From an uncultured Megasphaera sp. (lineage in GTDB: Bacteria; Bacillota; Negativicutes; Veillonellales; Megasphaeraceae), in NCBI RefSeq assembly GCF_900539295.1, contig NZ_UQBH01000019.1, forward strand, positions 1 through 41,352: DNA of 41,352 nt, written 5' to 3'. Shown in pieces: positions 8,126 to 15,676 of the stretch. The first letter of the stretch is position 1, and every line of letters begins with the position of its first letter. Under the pieces are notes generated by a model. It had not been told where the DNA came from and did not search any database. It saw only the letters and a list, made by a program, of their open reading frames with translations. A program made the position numbers and the translations under genes.

Positions 8126-8791
8126 TCAGGCAATTTTATTGCCGTTGGCAACCATTTTGAACTGAAGGCCTAATACTTTGGCGGCCCGCTTGCACATGAG
8201 CATGCGCTGCATGAAGATTTCAAAGTAATCCATGAGGGAGCAGATCGATTCATCCAACTCGATTTCCAGGCGGATGACGTCCTTGTGGCGGTCGATGTGG
8301 AGTTTGGACGACAAGGCAGCGTAATTGACCCGGTCGTGTTTATCGAAGGTTTCGGGAACCTTATTGCGTACGCGGTTGCGGCGGACGTCGCTCTTGTCCG
8401 CCAGGATGACGGCTGCCGAAATGGGGTCAAAGGCGACGCCGCTTCGTTCGTCATGCTGACCGATGGCAGAGATGATGGCCGCAATGTCTTCCGGCGGAGC
8501 GCCCCAGTCGCGAAGGAACTGGAAGGCCATGAGAGCCCCTGTATGGGCATGGTCGACGCGGTTGATGCTGTTGCCGATGTCGTGCATATAGCCGGCAATT
8601 CGGGCCAACTCGACGGTATGCTCATCGTAGCCCAGCTTCTTTAAGATGCGACCGGCCGTGACGGCAACCTTGGCCGTGTGTTTCTGTGAATGGTCAGAAT
8701 AGCCCAGGGCATCGAGTACTTTATTGCCCTGTTCCAAATAGATACTCAATTCTTTGGCATGAGTGATATTTTCATAGGTCAGCTTTTTCAT
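8126..8791 (-). CDS. HD-domain phosphohydrolase
   Basis: 221 residues. An HD metal-binding set is seen as H in SDHSQKHT, HD in AGYMHDIGNSINRVDH, later HDERSG and D in ILADKSDVRRNR. This arrangement (H...HD...D) belongs to the HD superfamily of metal-dependent phosphohydrolases. The segment ADKSDVRRNRVRN is typical of a widespread firmicute family of cytosolic HD proteins with no settled substrate. ATG at 8791. Apparently a single-gene unit ended by the shared terminator at 8022-8068. Confidence 0.85.
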   Translation of the reverse strand: MKKLTYENITHAKELSIYLEQGNKVLDALGYSDHSQKHTAKVAVTAGRILKKLGYDEHTVELARIAGYMHDIGNSINRVDHAHTGALMAFQFLRDWGAPPEDIAAIISAIGQHDERSGVAFDPISAAVILADKSDVRRNRVRNKVPETFDKHDRVNYAALSSKLHIDRHKDVIRLEIELDESICSLMDYFEIFMQRMLMCKRAAKVLGLQFKMVANGNKIA

Positions 8792-8914
8792 CGAATCATT
8801 CCTTTGCTCATTCTTGTCTTATCGTTTTAGCATACCAAGGCAATGTATATATTGAGTAAAAATCCGATAAAAACTCAGCCTTATTTTGAAAAAGTTTATT
8901 TTTATCGATTTCCT

Positions 8915-8942
8915 TTGTGAAGTCCCGTCGATGGAGTATAAT
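8915..8942 (+). promoter_or_regulatory. Promoter of the nitroreductase gene
   Basis: TTGTGA and TATAAT spaced by 16 bp, 25 bases before the ATG. Confidence 0.6.
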
Positions 8943-8966
8943 AGAGGTACGAAAGGGGGATTTTAT

Positions 8967-9497
8967 ATGAACGAAGTTATGAAAGCACTCTTAGAACGGC
9001 GCAGCATCCGTCAGTATGAGGATAAGGCCGTTCCGTCCGAACTCATTGAACAAATCGTCGAAGCCGGCCTCTATGCGCCGTCCAGCATGGGCAAGCAGAA
9101 TTCAAAGATCGTGGTCATTACCAATAAGGAACTGATCCACGAATTATCTGTCGTGAACAACGAAATCGGCGGCTGGCCCGAAGGAAACGATCCCTTCTAT
9201 GGCGCTCCTGTCGTTCTCCTGGTCCTGGGCTACAACGGCATGGGCAAGGAAAAATACGACGGCAGCGTCGTCATGGAAAACCTCATGCTGGCCGCTCACG
9301 CCTTAGGACTCGGCAGCTGCTGGATCCACCGGGCCAAAGAAGAAATGGAAACGCCCTTAGGAAAGAAAATCTTCGATAAAATCGGCCTCTCGGCAGACGA
9401 ATGGGAAGGCATCGGCAACTGCATCATCGGCTATCCTAAAGGAGAAGCCCCGAAAGCGGCTGCCCGGAAAGAAGATCGGGTCTACCATATCGACTGA
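8967..9497 (+). CDS. Nitroreductase-family FMN oxidoreductase
   Basis: 176 residues of the NfsA/NfsB/BluB superfamily. The N-terminal ERRSIRQYEDKAVPSE and LYAPSSMGKQNSK bind FMN phosphate; VMENLMLAAHALGLGSCWI is the core helix; IIGYPKGE is the C-terminal motif. Such enzymes reduce nitro groups, quinones or other small electrophiles with NAD(P)H. ATG 8967 follows AAAGGGGGA; a longer in-frame start at 8886 lies upstream of the promoter and is rejected. Bracketed by its own promoter and terminator. Confidence 0.9.
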   Translation: MNEVMKALLERRSIRQYEDKAVPSELIEQIVEAGLYAPSSMGKQNSKIVVITNKELIHELSVVNNEIGGWPEGNDPFYGAPVVLLVLGYNGMGKEKYDGSVVMENLMLAAHALGLGSCWIHRAKEEMETPLGKKIFDKIGLSADEWEGIGNCIIGYPKGEAPKAAARKEDRVYHID

Positions 9498-9519
9498 TGC
9501 TGCAAGAACTATTTTAGAC

Positions 9520-9557
9520 AAAAAAGGAAAGCGATACATGACTCGCTTTCCTTTTTT
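9520..9557. terminator. Terminator after the nitroreductase gene
   Basis: A 14-bp perfect stem AAAAAGGAAAGCGA/TCGCTTTCCTTTTT; both strands carry a U-run. Confidence 0.85.
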
Positions 9558-9623
9558 GTCTGTTTATAAGTGACATCGAACTTGATAGCCGGCACGTGGC
9601 GGCCGGGCATTTCCGTGCAAAAC

Positions 9624-9652
9624 TTGAAGTTATAGGCTATCTTTGTTACACT
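9624..9652 (+). promoter_or_regulatory. Promoter of the small toxin mRNA
   Basis: TTGAAG and TACACT with a 17-bp spacer, 58 bases upstream of the toxin start. The leader then forms CCTCAC-GGA-AGTGAGG (9687-9703), which buries part of the GAGGTGA ribosome site. Confidence 0.6.
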
Positions 9653-9710
9653 AGGATACATGAGATAGTTCGATGTATTCGGTTTTCCTCACGGAAGTGA
9701 GGTGATCAGC

Positions 9711-9785
9711 ATGAGTGTCTATGAGGCATTGTCGTTAATGATTGCTTTTGCAACGTTAATCGTGCTGGTTATTTCAGCTCATTAA
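9711..9785 (+). CDS. Holin-like type I toxin, 24 residues
   Basis: A tiny membrane peptide starting MSVYEALSLMIAFATLIV and ending SAH. The pattern M-x-x-Y/F-E-A-L-x-L-M-I-x-F-A-T-L-I-V matches the 'putative holin-like toxin' peptides of firmicutes, relatives of BsrG/TxpA. They insert in the membrane and are silenced by a convergent antisense RNA. The ribosome site GAGGTGA sits eight bases upstream and is partly hidden in a leader hairpin, as in known type I toxins. A candidate antisense RNA lies downstream. Identification rests on the peptide pattern plus this layout. Confidence 0.8.
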   Translation: MSVYEALSLMIAFATLIVLVISAH

Positions 9786-9800
9786 TCTGATTTATAACTG

Positions 9801-9888
9801 AAAAAAACCGCATACCAAGCGGTACACGGCCTTCTTCAGACTCAAAATCAAAGAGGAGAGCCGATGTGCAGCCATCGGACTATCTCTG
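9801..9888 (-). ncRNA. Candidate antisense antitoxin RNA
   Basis: On the minus strand an extended -10 (TGATAAAAT, 9894-9902) with a weak TTCCCT -35 would start RNA near 9887. It would end at ACCGCTTGGTATGCGGT (9807-9823) followed by seven U. The RNA would be about 88 nt and complementary to the 3' part of the toxin mRNA, which is the normal arrangement for TxpA/BsrG-type systems. It also contains the hairpin CCGATG/CATCGG. Confidence 0.55.
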
Positions 9889-9961
9889 TTCTCATTTTAT
9901 CACAGGCAACAGAAAAAGGGAAGGCGGCATTTATCAACAAATTATTATACTTTACTGGTAT

Positions 9962-10914
9962 TTAATGCTTAATCTTAGCTGCTTTTTTATGCCAATCTTC
10001 AGGGAACCCGAGTTTTGCAAGAATTTCATTATAATGAATAGTCTTCATACGGGTTTCTAATTTATTACATTCTTTGCGTATGGTACAACACCATATTCAT
10101 TTTTACTCAAAAAACATTGAAGCGAAAGAAAAACAGAATATACAGTATTTCGCTGCATACTAGGAGTAATATTATACTGAGCATGCAAAGGTTCCCAATA
10201 CTTGCTGTCCCGTCGACAAGTAAACCCTAAAAGTCTATTATTATGCGCACAGATATTTCTTACATCGTTTATATTTTCAATAAAGCTATACATCACTTCT
10301 GGTGAAAATGGAATGATCAGAACGGAAGCTGGGAGGTGCTCTCGGATAAAGTTCAGCATATCTTTTGCAACAGCATTTTGAACGGATAGCGTAGACTTCG
10401 AAAACATATATTTCAATTCTCCAAAATCCAGATAATTAGCTAATACCCATATGGGGACGTCGTGATGTTGGTTGACGTAATGCGCGATACTGCTGCCTTT
10501 GTGCTTTTTATAATGCTCAATTTTTTTAGCTAGTCGAGAAATCGTCGAAATGGCTTCTACGGCCTTATCTTTATCATAACAGTTAATATTTAAATAGGCA
10601 TAGGGAATATTGGCATTAGCTTCTGCAAAACGATGCGCAAAAATAGCTGTAAAATGAGTCTCCACGGTAAGTATGGCCCGAAGTAAGGCTTGCTTTACTT
10701 CACGCTCAAATACATACAAGTGTGAAATCTCATCAAAGCTGGTTCCACCCGTATACTGATCACCTTTTCGAGGAAAATAGTTTGCATAGCCATTGATAAT
10801 ATTATAGTAATTTTGAGTTAGTAAATATCGTTTTACCTTGTCTCTATTATCTATTTTTAATTTGCGTTCCTCGAGTATCTGGACTTGTTGTTCGATAGAT
10901 CTAAATTCTTTCAA
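9962..10914 (-). pseudogene. abiF: AbiF/Abi_2-family HEPN protein, C-terminal frameshift
   Basis: The main frame (10057-10914, 285 residues) starts RSIEQQVQILEERKLKI and contains GYANYFPRKGDQYTGGTSF and YVFEREVKQALL, typical of the Abi_2 (AbiD/AbiF) family. RNICAHNNRL at residues 219-228 is the R-x4-H motif of HEPN ribonucleases. The usual C-terminal tail is found just after the stop in another frame: KTIHYNEILAKLGFPEDWHK, ending at 9962. One base seems missing in an A-run near 10073. The catalytic motif is untouched, so a shortened protein may still act. The start is a TTG inside the U-run of the upstream RNA's terminator, with GGAGGGAGG about ten bases before it. Known relatives are abortive-infection toxins with an RNA antitoxin. 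Confidence 0.75.
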
Positions 10915-10915
10915 A

Positions 10916-10994
10916 AAAAAAGGCCTCCCTCCATATAATGGAGAAAGCCTTTCCTTCGCACTGGTCCCCGTAGAGATTACAGCACTCTCTGTGT
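10916..10994 (-). ncRNA. abiF-associated structured RNA (candidate RNA antitoxin)
   Basis: A perfect promoter (11001-11029) predicts a start near 10994. The RNA folds as AGAG/CTCT with an 11-base loop, a single-stranded GGGGACCAGTGCGAAGG, and a final hairpin AAAGGC..CTCCAT/ATGGAG..GGCCTTT followed by nine U. It ends immediately before the TTG start of abiF, and its last stem contains that gene's ribosome site. AbiF homologues are known to be preceded by a conserved RNA that acts as antitoxin, so position and architecture fit. Sequence identity to the known motif was not checked. Confidence 0.72.
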
Positions 10995-11000
10995 ATCCCT

Positions 11001-11029
11001 ATTATAAGTTATAACATAGTAAAAGTCAA
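11001..11029 (-). promoter_or_regulatory. Consensus promoter of the abiF RNA
   Basis: TTGACT, 17-bp spacer, TATAAT on the minus strand, the best promoter in this part of the window. Its -35 overlaps the TGA stop of the preceding gene. Confidence 0.85.
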
Positions 11030-11340
11030 TATTCCAAATGCTCCATATCATGAACAGATGCGATACTTTCACATGCACGGTATTGTTTTTCCATTTCCTG
11101 TACATTTTTATCGATTAATCCAGGAACACCCTTCCAACTGCCACAATTATCACATACGGCTGCGGTGATGCTAAAGGTGTATTCCTTCTCCTTAATGATT
11201 TTAACAAAAGGTTGTTTCTTCAGCGTATAGGCCGTATCTTTCCGGCAGGTCGTACAAAAATCGACTTTCTTTTTTCTGTCATCGTATGCCATCCTTTTCT
11301 GGATCATGAAGGGCCGTAAGGCCATCTCTTTTATGCTCAC
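11026..11340 (-). CDS. Zinc-ribbon protein, probably truncated antitoxin N-terminus
   Basis: 104 residues with two CxxC pairs (FCTTCRKD and AVCDNCGSW) about 34 residues apart, then VPGLIDKNVQEMEKQYR. This resembles the N-terminal zinc ribbon found in MqsA/YgiT-like and SocA/Panacea-type antitoxins. In those proteins a helix-turn-helix or DUF4065 domain follows; here the frame stops after SVHDMEHLEY, exactly where the abiF promoter begins. It may be a stub left when the abiF unit was acquired. GTG 11340 or ATG 11325 could be the start; neither has a clear ribosome site. A palindrome abuts the GTG. Confidence 0.55.
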   Translation of the reverse strand: MSIKEMALRPFMIQKRMAYDDRKKKVDFCTTCRKDTAYTLKKQPFVKIIKEKEYTFSITAAVCDNCGSWKGVPGLIDKNVQEMEKQYRACESIASVHDMEHLEY

Positions 11341-11367
11341 TTTCCGATAAGTATTAATTATCGGAAA
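11341..11367. repeat. Perfect 10-bp palindrome with 7-bp spacer
   Basis: TTTCCGATAA, seven bases, TTATCGGAAA. It lies directly upstream of the zinc-ribbon gene and 57 bases past the integrase stop, so it could be an operator or a recombinase core site. A relative with the same spacer length is at 15388-15424. Confidence 0.5.
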
Positions 11368-11423
11368 AGTAAGAAAAATTCACGATTCATCGATTTCTTG
11401 CCGCCGTCTTTTCCGCCATCATT

Positions 11424-12536
11424 TTATAAAATGGCATCGAGCTTTTTCATAGCTTCTTTATTGCGTTTATCCGTGATCGTGTCGTAAATGTTGGCCGTCG
11501 TGGCAATGGAGGAATGGCCCAAGCGTTTCGACACGTAGTCGAGTGCGATGTTATTTTCCAGCATCATCGTGGCGTGAGTATGACGGAAGGAATGGAAGCT
11601 GCCGTTGTGAAACTCTTTTTTGCACCACATGTTAAAGTAGCGCATGTCGTTGCTGGTCATGGATCGGCCGTCCTGACGAGTACAGACGAAGTCATTTTCC
11701 CTGTAATCGCTGCCGTAGAGACGGCGATTTCTTGCCTGCTGTTCTTTATGACGGATGAGGGCCTTGTATAAAGTCTCATTAAAGGGAATAGTCCGCAGAG
11801 AGGACTTGGTCTTCGGCGTCGCCTTGCAGACCGGCGTTCCCGTCTTGTCATATAAGGTGCTGTCCACAGATATGGTACGGTTTTCCATGTCGATATGGGA
11901 CCACTGAAGGGCTAAACATTCGCCGACGCGAAGGCCCGTACAGTAAGCAATCATACAGGGCGCGTAATATTTATGCCCCAAAGGGAAAGTCTGAAAGATA
12001 TGGTCGATTTGGTGGCGCGAGAAGATGAAGGGCTTCTTCCGGGGAATGTCGAACTTCGGCATCTTGACGTTGGCCATGGGATTACTGTCGATATACTGGC
12101 GGTTCGATACGGCCCAGCGCATGCCGTCGTTAAAGACCGTGAAAATCGTCTTAACCGTCGACCGTGAATAGCCTTTTTGTTTCAGCAGATTGAGCCAATC
12201 CTGGATTTCCGCCGTCGTCAATTCGCTCAGTTCATATCCACCAAAACGGGCGCCAATATGCCATTTGATGACGCCTTTATAGGCATCGTACGTGTTGGGA
12301 CCGAGGTTGATGGACACGTCCTTTTCCAGCCACTCTAAAAAGAAAGGCATGACTTCCACTGCCGGTTCCGCATCTTGTTCCGGGTCATCGAGGGCGGCCA
12401 TGGCCTGGCGATAGGCTTTAGCGGCCTGGGCGTACGTCGTGCCTCCGACCCGTTCAACTCGTTTGCGGCCCGCACCGTCTGCTGCCGGATATTCGATTGT
12501 ATAATACCATTTCTTGCCGCGCTTTCGGAGATACAC
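11424..12536 (-). CDS. int: Tyrosine recombinase/phage-type integrase
   Basis: 370 residues in the order usual for Tn916/phage integrases. There is an N-terminal AP2-like DNA-binding part (RGKKWYYTIEYP), a SAM-like core-binding domain (residues about 65-165) and a catalytic domain. The catalytic residues are all visible: Arg in TGLRVGE, Lys in TPKTKSSLR, HSFRH, LGH and Tyr in NIYDTITD. GTG at 12536 follows AGGAGGCGG. It should catalyse site-specific integration and excision of the local accessory patch. No tRNA or clean pair of attachment sites was found, and no excisionase is seen. Confidence 0.93.
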   Translation of the reverse strand: MYLRKRGKKWYYTIEYPAADGAGRKRVERVGGTTYAQAAKAYRQAMAALDDPEQDAEPAVEVMPFFLEWLEKDVSINLGPNTYDAYKGVIKWHIGARFGGYELSELTTAEIQDWLNLLKQKGYSRSTVKTIFTVFNDGMRWAVSNRQYIDSNPMANVKMPKFDIPRKKPFIFSRHQIDHIFQTFPLGHKYYAPCMIAYCTGLRVGECLALQWSHIDMENRTISVDSTLYDKTGTPVCKATPKTKSSLRTIPFNETLYKALIRHKEQQARNRRLYGSDYRENDFVCTRQDGRSMTSNDMRYFNMWCKKEFHNGSFHSFRHTHATMMLENNIALDYVSKRLGHSSIATTANIYDTITDKRNKEAMKKLDAIL

Positions 12537-12559
12537 GCCGCACCGCCTCCTTTATTTGT

Positions 12560-12588
12560 ATTGTACAATAATAATTGGGGAGACGCAA
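12560..12588 (-). promoter_or_regulatory. Promoter of the integrase gene
   Basis: TTGCGT and TACAAT with a 17-bp spacer on the minus strand, 24 bases before the GTG. Confidence 0.5.
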
Positions 12589-12841
12589 CAAATGTTCCCA
12601 TCTTATTTGCCGATATAAGGAAAGATAATTTTCCGACACATGTAATCTGTCGTCAAAGAAGAGAAAACAGCTTAAAAGGGGAAATAGACCCTGTTTATGG
12701 CAAAACAGACTTCAATAAAAACAAATGTTCTTTCATAAGCTTGAGAGCCTCGCTAAACATATGTTCTAAATACAAAAAGTGCGATCTGTAGTACAATACA
12801 TAATGAATCTATCGTTCCTTGGGGAACAGAAAGGGAGAGAT

Positions 12842-13396
12842 ATGCCGCATTTGATTACCACCTATACGGGAAGACACTTTGACATCACCAAGATGGATCC
12901 CGATGCCATTTGCATCGAAGACATCGCCCATGCCTTGTCCTTGATTTGCCGCGGCAACGGTCACGTCCGGACCTTTTATTCCGTCGGCCAGCACTGCCTG
13001 CAGTGCGCTTACGAAGCCGAGGCCAGCGGACTGTCACGACGCCTGATCTTGGCAGCCCTCCTGCACGACAGCACCGAGTGCTACATGTATGACGTCCCGC
13101 GGCCCTTAAAGGATGTTATGAACGGTTACCGGGACACGAAAGAACGGCTGCTGCAGCTTATTTATAAGAAATATCTTCACACGCCTTTAGATGAAGAAGA
13201 AACAAGAATCCTCAAAGGCATCGACAACGACTTCCTGTGGTATGACTTGACCTACTTGCTGGACGATAAACCGGAGAGGCAAGCCCCGGCCGTTCACGTC
13301 CTGCCGGACTACGCCTTCCGGCCCTTTGCCGACGTCGAGAAAGACTACCTGACCTTGTTCCGCCGCTATGCGCCATACGTCTCGAAAGGAGACTGA
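12842..13396 (+). CDS. HD-domain hydrolase (YfbR-like)
   Basis: 184 residues. The HD set is H in SVGQHCLQCAYEAE, HD in LAALLHDSTECYMYDVPRPLK and a late Asp in IDNDFLWYD. The arrangement VGQH...LLHDxxE...D resembles YfbR-type 5'-deoxynucleotidases and related HD proteins. ATG at 12842 follows AAAGGGAGAG; an in-frame start at 12779 has no ribosome site. It is the first of two genes, with the ArsC-like gene only six bases after its stop. Confidence 0.82.
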   Translation: MPHLITTYTGRHFDITKMDPDAICIEDIAHALSLICRGNGHVRTFYSVGQHCLQCAYEAEASGLSRRLILAALLHDSTECYMYDVPRPLKDVMNGYRDTKERLLQLIYKKYLHTPLDEEETRILKGIDNDFLWYDLTYLLDDKPERQAPAVHVLPDYAFRPFADVEKDYLTLFRRYAPYVSKGD

Positions 13397-13402
13397 AACC
13401 TT

Positions 13403-13744
13403 ATGAACATACAAATCTTTGGCACGACGAAGTGCTTCGATACCAAAAAAGCCCTGCGCTATTTTAAAGAACGGAAGATTCCCGTCCAATTCGTCAACCT
13501 GAAAGAAAAGGGCCTGAGCAAGGGCGAATATAATAAAGTCAAACAAGCCGTCGGCGGCATCGACGCCATGCTCGACCCCAACTGCAAGGATAAGGATACC
13601 TTGGCCCTGATCCAATACGCCGTCGACAGCGAAAAAGACGCTAAGATACTGGAAAATCAGCAAGTCTTAAAAACACCCATCGTCCGAAATGGAGCTAAAG
13701 CCACTGTCGGCTACGCGCCGGATGTTTGGAAGACCTGGGACTGA
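13403..13744 (+). CDS. ArsC/Spx-family thioredoxin-fold protein
   Basis: 113 residues. IQIFGTTKCFDTKKALRYFKERKIP is the first beta-alpha-beta of ArsC-family proteins with a single cysteine (CFDT) in place of a CxxC. The cis-proline region LKTPIVRNG and the ending VGYAPDVWKTW match the group often labelled arsenate reductase-related. True arsenate reduction is not implied; no ars operon is present. The gene uses AAAGGAGA inside the 3' end of the HD gene as ribosome site, so the two are probably co-transcribed. A terminator follows. Confidence 0.85.
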   Translation: MNIQIFGTTKCFDTKKALRYFKERKIPVQFVNLKEKGLSKGEYNKVKQAVGGIDAMLDPNCKDKDTLALIQYAVDSEKDAKILENQQVLKTPIVRNGAKATVGYAPDVWKTWD

Positions 13745-13791
13745 TGATCCTGCCGGTTTGATGATAGGAATACAATCCCCAAAATACAGAT

Positions 13792-13828
13792 AAAGCCTCA
13801 ACAGCGAAGTTACGCTATTGGGGCTTTA
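13792..13828. terminator. Bidirectional terminator
   Basis: Stem AAAGCCTCAACAGCG/CGCTATTGGGGCTTT with a six-base loop lies between convergent genes. Confidence 0.8.
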
Positions 13829-13847
13829 TTGTCGTCAAAATTTAGTT

Positions 13848-14615
13848 TTATACTTGGACACCTGTTTGTTTTGTATCGGCCGTTACCGGATCACTCCAAG
13901 AAGAATTCCATGACGTCCCGTTGGTATAATGGATTTCGGCTAATTCAACATGAAATTTTCTCCCGTTTTCGAGACCGTGGAGCGTCCAGTGATAACTATC
14001 AGATGACAGGCCTCGGGGTTCGATAGTGCGTTGACTCATAAGTACAGTAAACGGATCGCCATATCCGAATTCAGTAACTTCCTGACCAAAGTTATCTCTT
14101 GCCGACAAACGGACCTTAAAGCCGTCGATGGTCTTATCACTGTCGTTTTTTATCTGGATATAAGCGACTGGTTCTCCAATCACGTTTTCATCGACTTCAA
14201 AGCTGGTAATAGAGGCCGGAGCCGGTAATTTTACCGGTTTTTGTTCTTTCACCGGCGCTTGTTTTTCTTCCTGTTTCGTAGGATCTGACAGCGCTTGTTC
14301 TTCTTTGCTGACGTCGGAGCCGTCGTCATGGACAGAGTATAGAAATGCACCCATCATACAGACCAGGACGGCGACAACAAAACGATTCCACATCCGCACC
14401 CGTTGTTTCCTATCCTTCGGCCACAGATTCCGTACCCGTGAGGTGAGGTTGTGTACCTGCTGCCGGGGTTCTTCGGTCGGTTCTACGGGGTCTTCAGGTT
14501 CTGCGGGTTCAACAGGTTCTTTTGAATCTTCAGCTGAGCGAACGGTCGCCCCGCAATAGGGACAAAACTTAGCATCATCCTGAATCTTTTTACCACATTG
14601 AGTACAAAACATCAT
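13848..14615 (-). CDS. Zinc-ribbon membrane-anchored protein
   Basis: 255 residues in four parts. An N-terminal double-CxxC zinc ribbon (FCTQCGKK and FCPYCGAT) is followed by a Pro/Glu-rich linker of repeated EPVEP-type units (residues about 30-55). One transmembrane segment follows (FVVAVLVCMMGAFLYSV, about 80-97). The C-terminal extracytoplasmic beta-rich domain (about 135-255) contains VAYIQIKNDSDKTIDGFKVRL, the shape of FxLYD/DUF5780-like immunoglobulin folds. Two adjacent ATGs (14615, 14612) exist; the second is better spaced from AGGAAG. Function unknown. Confidence 0.75.
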   Translation of the reverse strand: MMFCTQCGKKIQDDAKFCPYCGATVRSAEDSKEPVEPAEPEDPVEPTEEPRQQVHNLTSRVRNLWPKDRKQRVRMWNRFVVAVLVCMMGAFLYSVHDDGSDVSKEEQALSDPTKQEEKQAPVKEQKPVKLPAPASITSFEVDENVIGEPVAYIQIKNDSDKTIDGFKVRLSARDNFGQEVTEFGYGDPFTVLMSQRTIEPRGLSSDSYHWTLHGLENGRKFHVELAEIHYTNGTSWNSSWSDPVTADTKQTGVQV

Positions 14616-14859
14616 ATCGCTTCCTTTTTTCTAAATGGCCGTGAAAGATTTCATTCCCTTGGCAAATACAGCAACGTATATAAATTCTATCCTTCGATTT
14701 GTTATAAATACAGATAAAACAGTATTTGCCTATTTCAAGACGAGGGGAACACTAGTTATAATTTAACATACTATTCATGAAACATCAATAAATCTTGGAT
14801 AATAATGATACATGTAAAGAAATTTATGAAGAAAACGCAACCAAAGGGAGGCCTATGAT

Positions 14860-14949
14860 ATGGATAAGCAGCCCATGAACATCGGCCGTACGGATAGAAA
14901 AAAGAGCTACAACAGCAGTGCAGATACTTCCGAAGCACTATTTATATAA
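14860..14949 (+). CDS. Possible 29-residue peptide
   Basis: ATG at 14860 with AAGGGAGG eight bases upstream. The peptide is hydrophilic (MDKQPMNIGRTDRKKS then Ser/Asp-rich, ending ALFI). It has no recognisable family; it could be real, or the front of a decayed gene. Confidence 0.25.
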   Translation: MDKQPMNIGRTDRKKSYNSSADTSEALFI

Positions 14950-15387
14950 GCGACGATTTTATATTCTCAATATAATTATCAATAAACGAGAAAAAGAACT
15001 ACACGATGGTAATTGACAATTCAATACCTATTTTTCACCATATGAACTGATTCATATGGCAGCAGCTATCCGTTGAGCCATAAAACGCCGTATACAGCCA
15101 TACAGATTATGACAGCCCGGATTCAGTACATAGATTCATGAGCCTTATATACGGATATCTGAATTAGCCTGACATCTCTGTATGTATAGACCTATATAAG
15201 CCCGTACAGACTCATAAGGATGACGCAGGCATCCGGTACAAGTCATAAGGAGACAAAACCATGAGGGAGACTCCGGGAAGGCGTCGAGAAAAAAGAATTG
15301 CTGTATGGTATATATGGTATATAATGTATAATTGATATAAAACCAAGTTTCAGAGCCAGCCGGATACCGGGGTAGGAAAAAACGTCC

Positions 15388-15424
15388 AATTACTTCCGAT
15401 AACGTTTAATTATCGTAAGTAATT
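15388..15424. repeat. 15-bp near-perfect palindrome with 7-bp spacer
   Basis: Arms AATTACTTCCGATAA and TTATCGTAAGTAATT (one mismatch) flank CGTTTAA. The core CCGATAA-N7-TTATCG is shared with the palindrome at 11341. The ACTTCC-ATAA half also recalls the XerC side of firmicute dif sites, though the spacer is one base too long. Confidence 0.5.
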
Positions 15425-15580
15425 TAAAAATGAAAAATCAGGCCAATTTATCCGTATCTCATACACCGCATACCTAAGCCATTTATACCACAATCAACCT
15501 ATCTTTTGTACTTCTTCATTACTTCTATAACTTCCTGATAACTTCCCATTTTTCATATCAATGTCGGCAAAATATCGGCA

Positions 15581-15629
15581 AAAAAACCATGAACTTACAC
15601 GACTTGTACGCATAAGTTCATGGTTTTTT
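15581..15629. terminator. Strong bidirectional terminator
   Basis: A perfect 17-bp stem AAAAAACCATGAACTTA/TAAGTTCATGGTTTTTT with a 15-base loop. It closes the minus-strand mgtA operon. Confidence 0.9.
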
Positions 15630-15676
15630 ATTTCAATATTTCAAAACTCCAAATGAATCATGGATGATACAAACAT

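Larger units (their letters stand above)
14616..15580. other. Gene-poor, AT-rich intergenic region
   Basis: About 965 bases without a recognisable gene. It holds a 29-codon ORF (14860-14949), a 24-codon ORF with a strong AAGGAG site (15261-15335), partial direct repeats built on GTACA-(x)-CTCATAAGGA (15210-15252), a TTGCTG-16-TATAAT promoter-like pair (about 15298-15325) and a large palindrome at 15388-15424. An unannotated small RNA between about 15330 and the terminator at 15581 is possible but unproven. Confidence 0.5.

Noticed and set aside
9558..9665. Minus-strand frame with gene-like codons (AYNFKFCTEMPGRHVPAIKF) over the toxin promoter region
   Set aside because: No family recognised, no ribosome site, and it overlaps a terminator and a promoter. 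It may be a gene remnant but support is too thin to annotate.
15261..15335. 24-codon ORF with a strong AAGGAG ribosome site
   Set aside because: The peptide ends in a string of codons dictated by TATA-rich DNA (WYIWYIMYN) that overlaps promoter-like sequence. It is not convincing as a protein, so it is only mentioned in the region entry.
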